64,000 nt of DNA, from positions 11,449,683 through 11,513,682 of the forward strand of contig JAPTYO010000015.1 in the NCBI GenBank assembly GCA_036873135.1, given 5' to 3'. Source of the stretch: Clarkia xantiana subsp. parviflora. Lineage: Eukaryota; Streptophyta; Magnoliopsida; Myrtales; Onagraceae. The position numbers were made by a program, and so were the translations under genes. Shown piece by piece: positions 51,046-64,000 of this stretch (its first letter is position 1; the number at the start of each line of letters is the position of its first letter). Below the pieces are notes generated by a model that was not told where the DNA came from, searched no databases, and saw only the letters and a program-made list of their open reading frames with translations.

Positions 51046-52612
51046 TGGGTGTAAAAGAAGCACTAGTATGTTATTTATCAATACAAAGTATTGTTATCTA
51101 CCCGAGTTAGGTTTTTTTGTTACGATTGTATATTCCCTTAATCTGGTATAAATGATGAAATATTAAATTTCATTTGGCCACATTGTTGTAGATAGAATAT
51201 AATTGTCCTAAGTATTCTAAAAGCACAATCTGCAGCAATTACGAAATGAGATTCTCTTAAGGAGCTAGTTCACAACAAATGCTCACATAAAATAGTACAC
51301 GTTGTTGAAGTATAAAGATATCACGCCTTGACCTATGACCTTAAGATTTTAGGACAGTTGGTCAAGTGGTTTATCAAACATCAACACTTCTTCAAGGGTC
51401 CGCTTCTTCATTTCTTCCCACTCTATTAGAGTTTTTATTACCAAATCACCTCTTGCGCACATGCAGGAGGGAAACACCTTCTAGCCAACGCTTGTCTCTC
51501 ATTCCTCTTCACCATGCTACGTTTGGACGACTTGCAATTCACCATCGAAATCGTCTTTGCTTCACTGCTTGCAACTTCACCATCATTGCGCTCATCCACC
51601 TCAAGGTCGATCCGAGAGCCCAATCCTCCATATAAAGAGTAACTCTATGTGATTTTTCTACAGTTCCTGTCTATTTTAATGGTATTTACTTTTCCTTTTC
51701 TATAATCGATGTTGTATATCAATATTTATATGCCCATGCATGTTTGGTTTGAAAACCCATTAAATTCCGCTGCCGATCTTGAACCAGGGTCCTACGAGTG
51801 AGAGCGAAATATCCTAACCAATTAGATTACGAAGGATAAGGGCGAAGGAATTACTAGAATCATATAAATCAAGATAAAATATTTTTATCTGCCCGAGTTA
51901 GTTTTTTTATTACGACTGTCTATTACCACATTTAAGTAAAGTTAAGTTTTTATATTATTAAAGCTTGAATATTAAATTTCATTTGACCACATTGTTTTAT
52001 GTAGAAAATCTTACATATCACCATTGCTTCAGCCGTCATCGTATGATCATGGCTTCCCGCTTTCAAGGTTTCGCATCTTCGCTTTTTCGCACTCTATGTT
52101 ATAGTTTTCATCACCGCCTCAACCACCAGAAAACCTCAGCCACCTCTACGTCAATCTAGGAAATCAATCCTCCATATAAAAATCAAGTTCTGGTGCCGGG
52201 AGTAGAGCCGGGTATTTTTTGTGAGTGCCGAATATCCTAACCAACTAAACTACAACGAATGGGTGTGAATTAAATACTAGAATCATATATATCACGATAA
52301 AGTATTCTTATCCACCAGATTTAGTATATTTTTGTTACGACTATCTAATCCCACATGTAAGTAAAGATTATGTTATAAAAGATGAAATATTAAATTCCAT
52401 TTGACCACATTGTTGTATGTAAAAAAACGTACACATCAGATTTTCTCATAAAATCGTACTCATAAAAAAATTTCAACCATCATCATACGATTATGGCGTC
52501 CCCCTTTATTCCCACTCTATTATAGTTTTCATCACGAACTAAAATAAGTAGACAACCTCAACTACTTCTACATCAATTCAGAAATCGAATCCTCCATATA
52601 TAAAAGTCTTGT

Positions 52613-52684
52613 TCCGTTGCCGGGACTTGAACATAGGTCTTTCGGGTGAGAGCCGAATATCTTAACCAACTAGACTACAACGGA
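52613..52684 (-). pseudogene. C-type tRNA-Glu segment, ATAGG variant
   Basis: T stem broken; TATCTTAACC in the D arm. Confidence 0.75.
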
Positions 52685-54304
52685 TGGGTGTAAAAGAAGC
52701 ACTAGTATGATATTTATCAATACAAAGTATTGTTATCTACCCGAGTTAGTTTTTTTTGTTACGATTGTATATTCCCTTAATCTGGTATAAATGATGAAAT
52801 ATTAAATTTCATTTGGCCACATTGTTGTAGATAGAATATAATTGTCCTAAGTATTCTAAAAGCACAATCTGCAGCAATTACGAAATGAGATTCTCTTAAG
52901 GAGCTAGTTCACAACAAATGCTCACATAAAATAGTACACGTTGTTGAAGTATAAAGATATCACGCCTTGACCTATGACCTTAAGATTTTAGGACAGTTGG
53001 TCATGTGGTTTATCAAACATCAACACTTCTTCAAGGGTCCGCTTCTTCATTTCTTCCCACTCTATTAGAGTTTTTATTACCAAATCAACCTCTGTCTCAA
53101 CCACCTCACCAACTCTTTCCGGATGATAAATTTCACATGCATCCTCTTGCGCCAAAGGAGGGAAACACCTTCTAGCCAACTCTTGTCTCTCATTCCTCTT
53201 CACCATGCTACGTTTGGACGACTTGCAATTCACCATCGAAATCGTCTTTACTTCACTGCTCGCAACTTCACCATCATTGCGCTCATCCACCTCAAGGTCG
53301 ATCCGAGAGCCCAATCCTCCATATAAAGAGTAACTCTATGTGATTTTTCTACAGTTCCTGTCTATTTTAATGGTATTTACTTTTCCTTTTCTATAATCGA
53401 TGTTGTATATCAATATTTATATGCCCATGCATGTTTGGTTTGAAAACCCATTAAATTCCGCTGCCGGATCTTGAACCAGGGTCCTACGAGTGAGAGCGAA
53501 ATATCCTAACCAATTAGATTACGAAGGATAAGGGCGAAGGAATTACTAGAATCATATAAATCAAGATAAAATATTTTTATCTACCCGAGTTAGTTTTTTT
53601 ATTACGACTGTCTATTACCACATTTAAGTAAAGTTAAGTTTTTATATTATTAAAGCTTGAATATTAAATTTCATTTGACCACATTGTTTTATGTAGAAAA
53701 TCTTACATATCACCATTGCTTCAGCCGTCATCGTATGATCATGGCTTCCCGCTTTCAAGGTTTCGCATCTTCGCTTTTTCGCACTCTATGTTATAGTTTT
53801 CATCACCGCCTCAACCACCAGAAAACCTCAGCCACCTCTACGTCAATCTAGGAAATCAATCCTCCATATAAAAATCAAGTTCTGGTGCCGGGAGTAGAGC
53901 CGGGTATTTTTTGTGAGTGCCGAATATCCTAACCAACTAAACTACAACGAATGAGTGTGAATTAAATACTAGAATCATATATATCACGATAAAGTATTCT
54001 TATCCACCAGATTTAGTATATTTTTGTTACGACTATCTAATCCCACATGTAAGTAAAGATTATGTTATAAAAGATGAAATATTAAATTCCATTTGACCAC
54101 ATTGTTGTATGTAAAAAAACGTACACATCAGATTTTCTCATAAAATCGTACTCATAAAAAAATTTCAACCATCATCATACGATTATGGCGTCCCCCTTTA
54201 TTCCCACTCTATTATAGTTTTCATCACGAACTAAAATAAGTAGACAACCTCAACTACTTCTACATCAATTCAGAAATCGAATCCTCCATATATAAAAGTC
54301 TTGT

Positions 54305-54376
54305 TCCGTTGCCGGGACTTGAACATAGGTCTTTCGGGTGAGAGCCGAATATCTTAACCAACTAGACTACAACGGA
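54305..54376 (-). pseudogene. C-type tRNA-Glu segment, ATAGG variant
   Basis: T stem broken; TATCTTAACC in the D arm. Confidence 0.75.
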
Positions 54377-55942
54377 TGGGTGTAAAAGAAGCACTAGTAT
54401 GTTATTTATCAATACAAAGTATTGTTATCTACCCGAGTTAGGTTTTTTTGTTACGATTGTATATTCCCTTAATCTGGTATAAATGATGAAATATTAAATT
54501 TCATTTGGCCACATTGTTGTAGATAGAATATAATTGTCCTAAGTATTCTAAAAGCACAATCTGCAGCAATTACGAAATGAGATTCTCTTAAGGAGCTAGT
54601 TCACAACAAATGCTCACATAAAATAGTACACGTTGTTGAAGTATAAAGATATCACGCCTTGACCTATGACCTTAAGATTTTAGGACAGTTGGTCAAGTGG
54701 TTTAACAAACATCAACACTTCTTCAAGGGTCCGCTTCTTCATTTCTTCCCACTCTATTAGAGTTTTTATTACCAAATCAACCTCTTGCGCCAGAGAAGGG
54801 AAACACCTTCTAGCCAACGCTTGTCTCTCATTCCTCTTCACCATGCTACGTTTGGACGACTTGCAATTCACCATCGAAATCGTCTTTGCTTCACTGCTTG
54901 CAACTTCACCATCATTGCGCTCATCCACCTCAAGGTCGATCCGAGAGCCCAATCCTCCATATAAAGAGTAACTCTATGTGATTTTTCTACAGTTCCTGTC
55001 TATTTTAATGGTATTTACTTTTCCTTTTCTATAATCGATGTTGTATATCAATATTTATATGCCCATGCATGTTTGGTTTGAAAACCCATTAAATTCCGCT
55101 GCCGAATCTTGAACCAGGGTCCTACGAGTGAGAGCGAAATATCCTAACCAATTAGATTACGAAGGATAAGGGCGAAGGAATTACTAGAATCATATAAATC
55201 AAGATAAAATATTTTTATCTGCCCGAGTTAGTTTTTTTATTACGACTGTCTATTACCACATTTAAGTAAAGTTAAGTTTTTATATTATTAAAGCTTGAAT
55301 ATTAAATTTCATTTGACCACATTGTTTTATGTAGAAAATCTTACATATCACCATTGCTTCAGCCGTCATCGTATGATCATGGCTTCCCGCTTTCAAGGTT
55401 TCGCATCTTCGCTTTTTCGCACTCTATGTTATAGTTTTCATCACCGCCTCAACCACCAGAAAACCTCAGCCACCTCTACGTCAATCTAGGAAATCAATCC
55501 TCCATATAAAAATCAAGTTCTGTTGCCGGGAGTAGAGCCGGGTATTTTTTGTGAGTGCCGAATATCCTAACCAACTAAACTACAACGAATGGGTGTGAAT
55601 TAAATACTAGAATCATATATATCACGATAAAGTATTCTTATCCACCAGATTTAGTATATTTTTGTTACGACTATCTAATCCCACATGTAAGTAAAGATTA
55701 TGTTATAAAAGATGAAATATTAAATTCCATTTGACCACATTGTTGTATGTAAAAAAACGTACACATCAGATTTTCTCATAAAATCGTACTCATAAAAAAA
55801 TTTCAACCATCATCATACGATTATGGCGTCCCCCTTTATTCCCACTCTATTATAGTTTTCATCACGAACTAAAATAAGTAGACAACCTCAACTACTTCTA
55901 CATCAATTCAGAAATCGAATCCTCCATATATAAAAGTCTTGT

Positions 55943-56014
55943 TCCGTTGCCGGTACTTGAACCCGGGTCTTTCGGGTGAGAGCCGAATATCCTAACCAAC
56001 TAGACTACAACGGA
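55943..56014 (-). pseudogene. C-type tRNA-Glu segment, one T-stem mismatch
   Basis: CGGTAC variant, isolated among ATAGG copies. Confidence 0.7.
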
Positions 56015-57634
56015 TGGGTGTAAAAGAAGCACTAGTATGATATTTATCAATACAAAGTATTGTTACCTACCCGAGTTAGTTTTTTTTGTTACGATTGTAT
56101 ATTCCCTTAATCTGGTATAAATGATGAAATATCAAATTTCATTTGGCCACATTGTTGTAGATAGAATATAATTGTCCTAAGTATTCTAAAAGCACAATCT
56201 GCAGCAATTATGAAATGAGATTCTCTTAAGGAGCTAGTTCACAACAAATGCTCACATAAAATAGTACACGTTGTTGAAGTATAAAGATATCACGCCTTGA
56301 CCTATGACCTTAAGATTTTAGGACAGTTGGTCATGTGGTTTATCAAACATCAACACTTCTTCAAGGGTCCGCTTCTTCATTTCTTACCACTCTATTAGAG
56401 TTTTTATTACCAAATCATCCTCTGTCTCAACCACCTCACCAACTCTTTCCGGATGATAAATTTCACATGCATCCTCTTGCGCCAAAGGAGGGAAACACCT
56501 TCTAGCCAACTCTTGTCTCTCATTCCTCTTCACCATGCTACGTTTGGACGACTTGCAATTCACCATCGAAATCGTCTTTACTTCACTGCTCGCAACTTCA
56601 CCATCATTGCGCTCATCCACCTCAAGGTCGATCCGAGAGCCCAATCCTCCATATAAAGAGTAACTCTATGTGATTTTTCTACAGTTCCTGTCTATTTTAA
56701 TGGTATTTACTTTTCCTTTTCTATAATCGATGTTGTATATCAATATTTATATGCCCATGCATGTTTGGTTTGAAAACCCATTAAATTCCGCTGCCGGATC
56801 TTGAACCAGGGTCCTACGAGTGAGAGCGAAATATCCTAACCAATTAGATTACGAAGGATAAGGGCGAAGGAATTACTAGAATCATATAAATCAAGATAAA
56901 ATATTTTTATCTACCCGAGTTAGTTTTTTTATTACGACTGTCTATTACCACATTTAAGTAAAGTTAAGTTTTTATATTATTAAAGCTTGAATATTAAATT
57001 TCATTTGACCACATTGTTTTATGTAGAAAATCTTACATATCACCATTGCTTCAGCCGTCATCGTATGATCATGGCTTCCCGCTTTCAAGGTTTCGCATCT
57101 TCGCTTTTTCGCACTCTATGTTATAGTTTTCATCACCGCCTCAACCACCAGAAAACCTCAGCCACCTCTACGTCAATCTAGGAAATCAATCCTCCATATA
57201 AAAATCAAGTTCTGGTGCCGGGAGTAGAGCCGGGTATTTTTTGTGAGTGCCGAATATCCTAACCAACTAAACTACAACGAATGAGTGTGAATTAAATACT
57301 AGAATCATATATATCACGATAAAGTATTCTTATCCACCAGATTTAGTATATTTTTGTTACGACTATCTAATCCCACATGTAAGTAAAGATTATGTTATAA
57401 AAGATGAAATATTAAATTCCATTTGACCACATTGTTGTATGTAAAAAAACGTACACATCAGATTTTCTCATAAAATCGTACTCATAAAAAAATTTCAACC
57501 ATCATCATACGATTATGGCGTCCCCCTTTATTCCCACTCTATTATAGTTTTCATCACGAACTAAAATAAGTAGACAACCTCAACTACTTCTACATCAATT
57601 CAGAAATCGAATCCTCCATATATAAAAGTCTTGT

Positions 57635-57706
57635 TCCGTTGCCGGGACTTGAACATAGGTCTTTCGGGTGAGAGCCGAATATCTTAACCAACTAGACTAC
57701 AACGGA
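57635..57706 (-). pseudogene. C-type tRNA-Glu segment, ATAGG variant
   Basis: T stem broken; TATCTTAACC in the D arm. Confidence 0.75.
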
Positions 57707-59326
57707 TGGGTGTAAAAGAAGCACTAGTATGTTATTTATCAATACAAAGTATTGTTATCTACCCGAGTTAGGTTTTTTTGTTACGATTGTATATTCCCTT
57801 AATCTGGTATAAATGATGAAATATTAAATTTCATTTGGCCACATTGTTGTAGATAGAATATAATCGTCCTAAGTATTCTAAAAGCACAATCTGCAGCAAT
57901 TACGAAATGAGATTCTCTTAAGGAGCTAGTTCACAACAAATGCTCACATAAAATAGTACACGTTGTTGAAGTATAAAGATATCACGCCTTGACCTATGAC
58001 CTTAAGATTTTAGGACAGTTGGTCAAGTGGTTTATCAAACATCAACACTTCTTCAAGGGTCCGCTTCTTCATTTCTTCCCACTCTATTAGAGTTTTTATT
58101 ACCAAATCAACCTCTGTCTCAACAACCTCACCAACTCTTTCCGGATGATAAATTTCACATGCATCCTCTTGCGCCAAAGGAGGGAAACACCTTCTAGCCA
58201 ACGCTTGTCTCTCATTCCTCTTCACCATGCTACGTTTGGACGACTTGCAATTCACCATCGAAATCGTCTTTGCTTCACTGCTTGCAACTTCACCATCATT
58301 GCGCTCATCCACCTCAAGGTCGATCCGAGAGCCCAATCCTCCATATAAAGAGTAACTCTATGTGATTTTTCTACAGTTCCTGTCTATTTTAATGGTATTT
58401 ACTTTTCCTTTTCTATAATCGATGTTGTATATCAATATTTATATGCCCATGCATGTTTGGTTTGAAAACCCATTAAATTCCGCTGCCGGATCTTGAACCA
58501 GGGTCCTACGAGTGAGAGCGAAATATCCTAACCAATTAGATTACGAAGGATAAGGGCGAAGGAATTACTAGAATCATATAAATCAAGATAAAATATTTTT
58601 ATCTACCCGAGTTAGTTTTTTTATTACGACTGTCTATTACCACATTTAAGTAAAGTTAAGTTTTTATATTATTAAAGCTTGAATATTAAATTTCATTTGA
58701 CCACATTGTTTTATGTAGAAAATCTTACATATCACCATTGCTTCAGCCGTCATCGTATGATCATGGCTTCCCGCTTTCAAGGTTTCGCATCTTCGCTTTT
58801 TCGCACTCTATGTTATAGTTTTCATCACCGCCTCAACCACCAGAAAACCTCAGCCACCTCTACGTCAATCTAGGAAATCAATCCTCCATATAAAAATCAA
58901 GTTCTGGTGCCGGGAGTAGAGCCGGGTATTTTTTGTGAGTGCCGAATATCCTAACCAACTAAACTACAACGAATGGGTGTGAATTAAATACTAGAATCAT
59001 ATATATCACGATAAAGTATTCTTATCCACCAGATTTAGTATATTTTTGTTACGACTATCTAATCCCACATGTAAGTAAAGATTATGTTATAAAAGATGAA
59101 ATATTAAATTCCATTTGACCACATTGTTGTATGTAAAAAAACGTACACATCAGATTTTCTCATAAAATCGTACTCATAAAAAAATTTCAACCATCATCAT
59201 ACGATTATGGCGTCCCCCTTTATTCCCACTCTATTATAGTTTTCATCACGAACTAAAATAAGTAGACAACCTCAACTACTTCTACATCAATTCAGAAATC
59301 GAATCCTCCATATATAAAAGTCTTGT

Positions 59327-59398
59327 TCCGTTGCCGGGACTTGAACATAGGTCTTTCGGGTGAGAGCCGAATATCCTAACCAACTAGACTACAACGGA
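59327..59398 (-). pseudogene. C-type tRNA-Glu segment, ATAGG variant with normal D arm
   Basis: Has ATAGG but the usual TATCCTAACC, so the two variants that normally travel together are separated here. This suggests recombination or conversion between units. Confidence 0.75.
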
Positions 59399-61018
59399 TG
59401 GGTGTAAAAGAAGCACTAGTATGATATTTATCAATACAAAGTATTGTTATCTACCCGAGTTAGTTTTTTTTGTTACGATTGTATATTCCCTTAATCTGGT
59501 ATAAATGATGAAATATTAAATTTCATTTGGCCACATTGTTGTAGATAGAATATAATTGTCCTAAGTATTCTAAAAGCACAATCTGCAGCAATTACGAAAT
59601 GAGATTCTCTTAAGGAGCTAGTTCACAACAAATGCTCACATAAAATAGTACACGTTGTTGAAGTATAAAGATATCACGCCTTGACCTATGACCTTAAGAT
59701 TTTAGGACAGTTGGTCATGTGGTTTATCAAACATCAACACTTCTTCAAGGGTCCGCTTCTTCATTTCTTCCCACTCTATTAGAGTTTTTATTACCAAATC
59801 AACCTCTGTCTCAACCACCTCACCAACTCTTTCCGGATGATAAATTTCACATGCATCCTCTTGCGCCAAAGGAGGGAAACACCTTCTAGCCAACTCTTGT
59901 CTCTCATTCCTCTTCACCATGCTACGTTTGGACGACTTGCAATTCACCATCGAAATCGTCTTTACTTCACTGCTCGCAACTTCACCATCATTGCGCTCAT
60001 CCACCTCAAGGTCGATCCGAGAGCCCAATCCTCCATATAAAGAGTAACTCTATGTGATTTTTCTACAGTTCCTGTCTATTTTAATGGTATTTACTTTTCC
60101 TTTTCTATAATCGATGTTGTATATCAATATTTATATGCCCATGCATGTTTGGTTTGAAAACCCATTAAATTCCGCTGCCGGATCTTGAACCAGGGTCCTA
60201 CGAGTGAGAGCGAAATATCCTAACCAATTAGATTACGAAGGATAAGGGCGAAGGAATTACTAGAATCATATATATCAAGATAAAATATTTTTATCTACCC
60301 GAGTTAGTTTTTTTATTACGACTGTCTATTACCACATTTAAGTAAAGTTAAGTTTTTATATTATTAAAGCTTGAATATTAAATTTCATTTGACCACATTG
60401 TTTTATGTAGAAAATCTTACATATCACCATTGCTTCAGCCGTCATCGTATGATCATGGCTTCCCGCTTTCAAGGTTTCGCATCTTCGCTTTTTCGCACTC
60501 TATGTTATAGTTTTCATCACCGCCTCAACCACCAGAAAACCTCAGCCACCTCTACGTCAATCTAGGAAATCAATCCTCCATATAAAAATCAAGTTCTGTT
60601 GCCGGGAGTAGAGCCGGGTATTTTTTGTGAGTGCCGAATATCCTAACCAACTAAACTACAACGAATGGGTGTGAATTAAATACTAGAATCATATATATCA
60701 CGATAAAGTATTCTTATCCACCAGATTTAGTATATTTTTGTTACGACTATCTAATCCCACATGTAAGTAAAGATTATGTTATAAAAGATGAAATATTAAA
60801 TTCCATTTGACCACATTGTTGTATGTAAAAAAACGTACACATCAGATTTTCTCATAAAATCGTACTCATAAAAAAATTTCAACCATCATCATACGATTAT
60901 GGCGTCCCCCTTTATTCCCACTCTATTATAGTTTTCATCACGAACTAAAATAAGTAGACAACCTCAACTACTTCTACATCAATTCAGAAATCGAATCCTC
61001 CATATATAAAAGTCTTGT

Positions 61019-61090
61019 TCCGTTGCCGGGACTTGAACATAGGTCTTTCGGGTGAGAGCCGAATATCTTAACCAACTAGACTACAACGGA
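61019..61090 (-). pseudogene. C-type tRNA-Glu segment, ATAGG variant
   Basis: T stem broken; TATCTTAACC in the D arm. Confidence 0.75.
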
Positions 61091-62710
61091 TGGGTGTAAA
61101 AGAAGCACTAGTATGATATTTATCAATACAAAGTATTGTTATCTACCCGAGTTAGTTTTTTTTGTTACGATTGTATATTCCCTTAATCTGGTATAAATGA
61201 TGAAATATCAAATTTCATTTGGCCACATTGTTGTAGATAGAATATAATTGTCCTAAGTATTCTAAAAGCACAATCTGCAGCAATTATGAAATGAGATTCT
61301 CTTAAGGAGCTAGTTCACAACAAATGCTCACATAAAATAGTACACGTTGTTGAAGTATAAAGATATCACGCCTTGACCTATGACCTTAAGATTTTAGGAC
61401 AGTTGGTCATGTGGTTTATCAAACATCAACACTTCTTCAAGGGTCCGCTTCTTCATTTCTTACCACTCTATTAGAGTTTTTATTACCAAATCATCCTCTG
61501 TCTCAACCACCTCACCAACTCTTTCCGGATGATAAATTTCACATGCATCCTCTTGCGCCAAAGGAGGGAAACACCTTCTAGCCAACTCTTGTCTCTCATT
61601 CCTCTTCACCATGCTACGTTTGGACGACTTGCAATTCACCATCGAAATCGTCTTTACTTCACTGCTCGCAACTTCACCATCATTGCGCTCATCCACCTCA
61701 AGGTCGATCCGAGAGCCCAATCCTCCATATAAAGAGTAACTCTATGTGATTTTTCTACAGTTCCTGTCTATTTTAATGGTATTTACTTTTCCTTTTCTAT
61801 AATCGATGTTGTATATCAATATTTATATGCCCATGCATGTTTGGTTTGAAAACCCATTAAATTCCGCTGCCGGATCTTGAACCAGGGTCCTACGAGTGAG
61901 AGCGAAATATCCTAACCAATTAGATTACGAAGGATAAGGGCGAAGGAATTACTAGAATCATATAAATCAAGATAAAATATTTTTATCTACCCGAGTTAGT
62001 TTTTTTATTACGACTGTCTATTACCACATTTAAGTAAAGTTAAGTTTTTATATTATTAAAGCTTGAATATTAAATTTCATTTGACCACATTGTTTTATGT
62101 AGAAAATCTTACATATCACCATTGCTTCAGCCGTCATCGTATGATCATGGCTTCCCGCTTTCAAGGTTTCGCATCTTCGCTTTTTCGCACTCTATGTTAT
62201 AGTTTTCATCACCGCCTCAACCACCAGAAAACCTCAGCCACCTCTACGTCAATCTAGGAAATCAATCCTCCATATAAAAATCAAGTTCTGGTGCCGGGAG
62301 TAGAGCCGGGTATTTTTTGTGAGTGCCGAATATCCTAACCAACTAAACTACAACGAATGAGTGTGAATTAAATACTAGAATCATATATATCACGATAAAG
62401 TATTCTTATCCACCAGATTTAGTATATTTTTGTTACGACTATCTAATCCCACATGTAAGTAAAGATTATGTTATAAAAGATGAAATATTAAATTCCATTT
62501 GACCACATTGTTGTATGTAAAAAAACGTACACATCAGATTTTCTCATAAAATCGTACTCATAAAAAAATTTCAACCATCATCATACGATTATAGCGTCCC
62601 CCTTTATTCCCACTCTATTATAGTTTTCATCACGAACTAAAATAAGTAGACAACCTCAACTACTTCTACATCAATTCAGAAATCGAATCCTCCATATATA
62701 AAAGTCTTGT

Positions 62711-62782
62711 TCCGTTGCCGGGACTTGAACATAGGTCTTTCGGGTGAGAGCCGAATATCTTAACCAACTAGACTACAACGGA
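62711..62782 (-). pseudogene. C-type tRNA-Glu segment, ATAGG variant (last in window)
   Basis: T stem broken; TATCTTAACC in the D arm. Confidence 0.75.
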
Positions 62783-64000
62783 TGGGTGTAAAAGAAGCAC
62801 TAGTATGTTATTTATCAATACAAAGTATTGTTATCTACCCGAGTTAGGTTTTTTTGTTACGATTGTATATTCCCTTAATCTGGTATAAATGATGAAATAT
62901 CAAATTTCATTTGGCCACATTGTTGTAGATAGAATATAATCGTCCTAAGTATTCTAAAAGCACAATCTGCAGCAATTACGAAATGAGATTCTCTTAAGGA
63001 GCTAGTTCACAACAAATGCTCACATAAAATAGTACACGTTGTTGAAGTATAAAGATATCACGCCTTGACCTATGACCTTAAGATTTTAGGACAGTTGGTC
63101 AAGTGGTTTATCAAACATCAACACTTCTTCAAGGGTCCGCTTCTTCATTTCTTCCCACTCTATTAGAGTTTTTATTACCAAATCAACCTCTGTCTCAACA
63201 ACCTCACCAACTCTTTCCGGATGATAAATTTCACATGCATCCTCTTGCGCCAAAGGAGGGAAACACCTTCTAGCCAACGCTTGTCTCTCATTCCTCTTCA
63301 CCATGCTACGTTTGGACGACTTGCAATTCACCATCGAAATCGTCTTTGCTTCACTGCTTGCAACTTCACCATCATTGCGCTCATCCACCTCAAGGTCGAT
63401 CCGAGAGCCCAATCCTCCATATAAAGAGTAACTCTATGTGATTTTTCTACAGTTCCTGTCTATTTTAATGGTATTTACTTTTCCTTTTCTATAATCGATG
63501 TTGTATATCAATATTTATATGCCCATGCATGTTTGGTTTGAAAACCCATTAAATTCCGCTGCCGAATCTTGAACCAGGGTCCTACGAGTGAGAGCGAAAT
63601 ATCCTAACCAATTAGATTACGAAGGATAAGGGCGAAGGAATTACTAGAATCATATAAATCAAGATAAAATATTTTTATCTGCCCGAGTTAGTTTTTTTAT
63701 TACGACTGTCTATTACCACATTTAAGTAAAGTTAAGTTTTTATATTATTAAAGCTTGAATATTAAATTTCATTTGACCACATTGTTTTATGTAGAAAATC
63801 TTACATATCACCATTGCTTCAGCCGTCATCGTATGATCATGGCTTCCCGCTTTCAAGGTTTCGCATCTTCGCTTTTTCGCACTCTATGTTATAGTTTTCA
63901 TCACCGCCTCAACCACCAGAAAACCTCAGCCACCTCTACGTCAATCTAGGAAATCAATCCTGCATATGAAAATCAAGTTCTGTTGCCGGGAGTAGAGCCG

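Larger units (their letters stand above)
27301..64000 (-). repeat. tRNA-Glu-derived satellite, long-unit block 2 (about 22 units, runs off right edge)
   Basis: Anchors are at 28558, 30142, 31780, 33471, 35160, 36798, 38488, 40179, 41868, 43559, 45251, 46943, 48635, 50326, 51965, 53657, 55295, 56987, 58679, 60371, 62063 and 63755. The standard spacing is 1,689-1,692 bp. Shorter intervals come from a 108-bp deletion (junction near 29032) and 53-54-bp deletions (near 31271, 36286, 51450 and 54783). Units here are far more alike than in block 1, so this part was homogenised more recently. An AAGCTT site recurs in nearly every unit, so HindIII digestion should give bands related to 1.69 kb. Confidence 0.95.

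Noticed and set aside
4561..63424. 67-codon plus-strand ORF (MINF...) opposite the recurring minus-strand ORF
   Set aside because: A shadow of the same repeated sequence with no sign of constraint.
5246..63949. Recurring 64-codon plus-strand ORF at each AAGCTTG anchor
   Set aside because: It begins at TTG, overlaps AT-rich spacer, is interrupted in several units (for example 3558 and 13284), and resembles no protein family. It recurs only because the unit does.
3099..64000. CRISPR array or other prokaryotic repeat system
   Set aside because: Units are far too long, have no spacer variation, and carry plant tRNA and LTR retrotransposon features.

Overview
The window looks like nuclear DNA of a flowering plant, probably a eudicot. 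The evidence is plant-type tRNA-Glu sequences, two Ty3/gypsy retrotransposons of the Tat type, and a gene model whose introns have the small size typical of plants. No ordinary single-copy host gene is visible. About 52 kb of the 64 kb is one tandem-repeat family.

Layout. (1) 1-3098 is the 3' part of a Tat-like LTR retrotransposon. It carries an antisense, apparently spliced gene (2040 to beyond the left edge, minus strand), then a polypurine tract and an LTR (2467-3098). (2) 3099-17305 and 26380-64000 are one satellite array. The long repeat unit is about 1,692 bp and contains three tRNA-Glu(CUC)-derived segments on the minus strand, called A, B and C here. A and B are decayed. C is the best preserved, and three C copies have an intact cloverleaf. 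The segments are spaced about 423, 423 and 844 bp apart, which points to an ancestral unit of about 422 bp built on one tRNA-Glu gene. (3) From about 11.57 to 17.3 kb, and again at 26.4-26.87 kb, the unit is a 750-bp derivative. It lost about 942 bp, including the C segment, and was then amplified. (4) 17306-26379 is a 9,074-bp, recently inserted, non-autonomous Tat-like element. It has near-identical LTRs, a 5-bp target duplication, a PBS, a gag-like gene with a duplicated zinc-knuckle module, no pol, and a 66-bp minisatellite. It sits inside a B-type tRNA-like segment. Removing it restores the 750-bp period exactly.

The most unusual feature is the tRNA-Glu-derived satellite: how it was built, trimmed, re-amplified and homogenised. 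Two C copies (32427-32498 and 49283-49354) keep paired stems, A and B boxes and a T-run terminator, so RNA polymerase III transcription is possible but unproven. The short ORFs that recur along the array look like by-products of repetition, because copies carry premature stops and deletions.

All alignments were done by eye. Family names come from general knowledge, not from searches.
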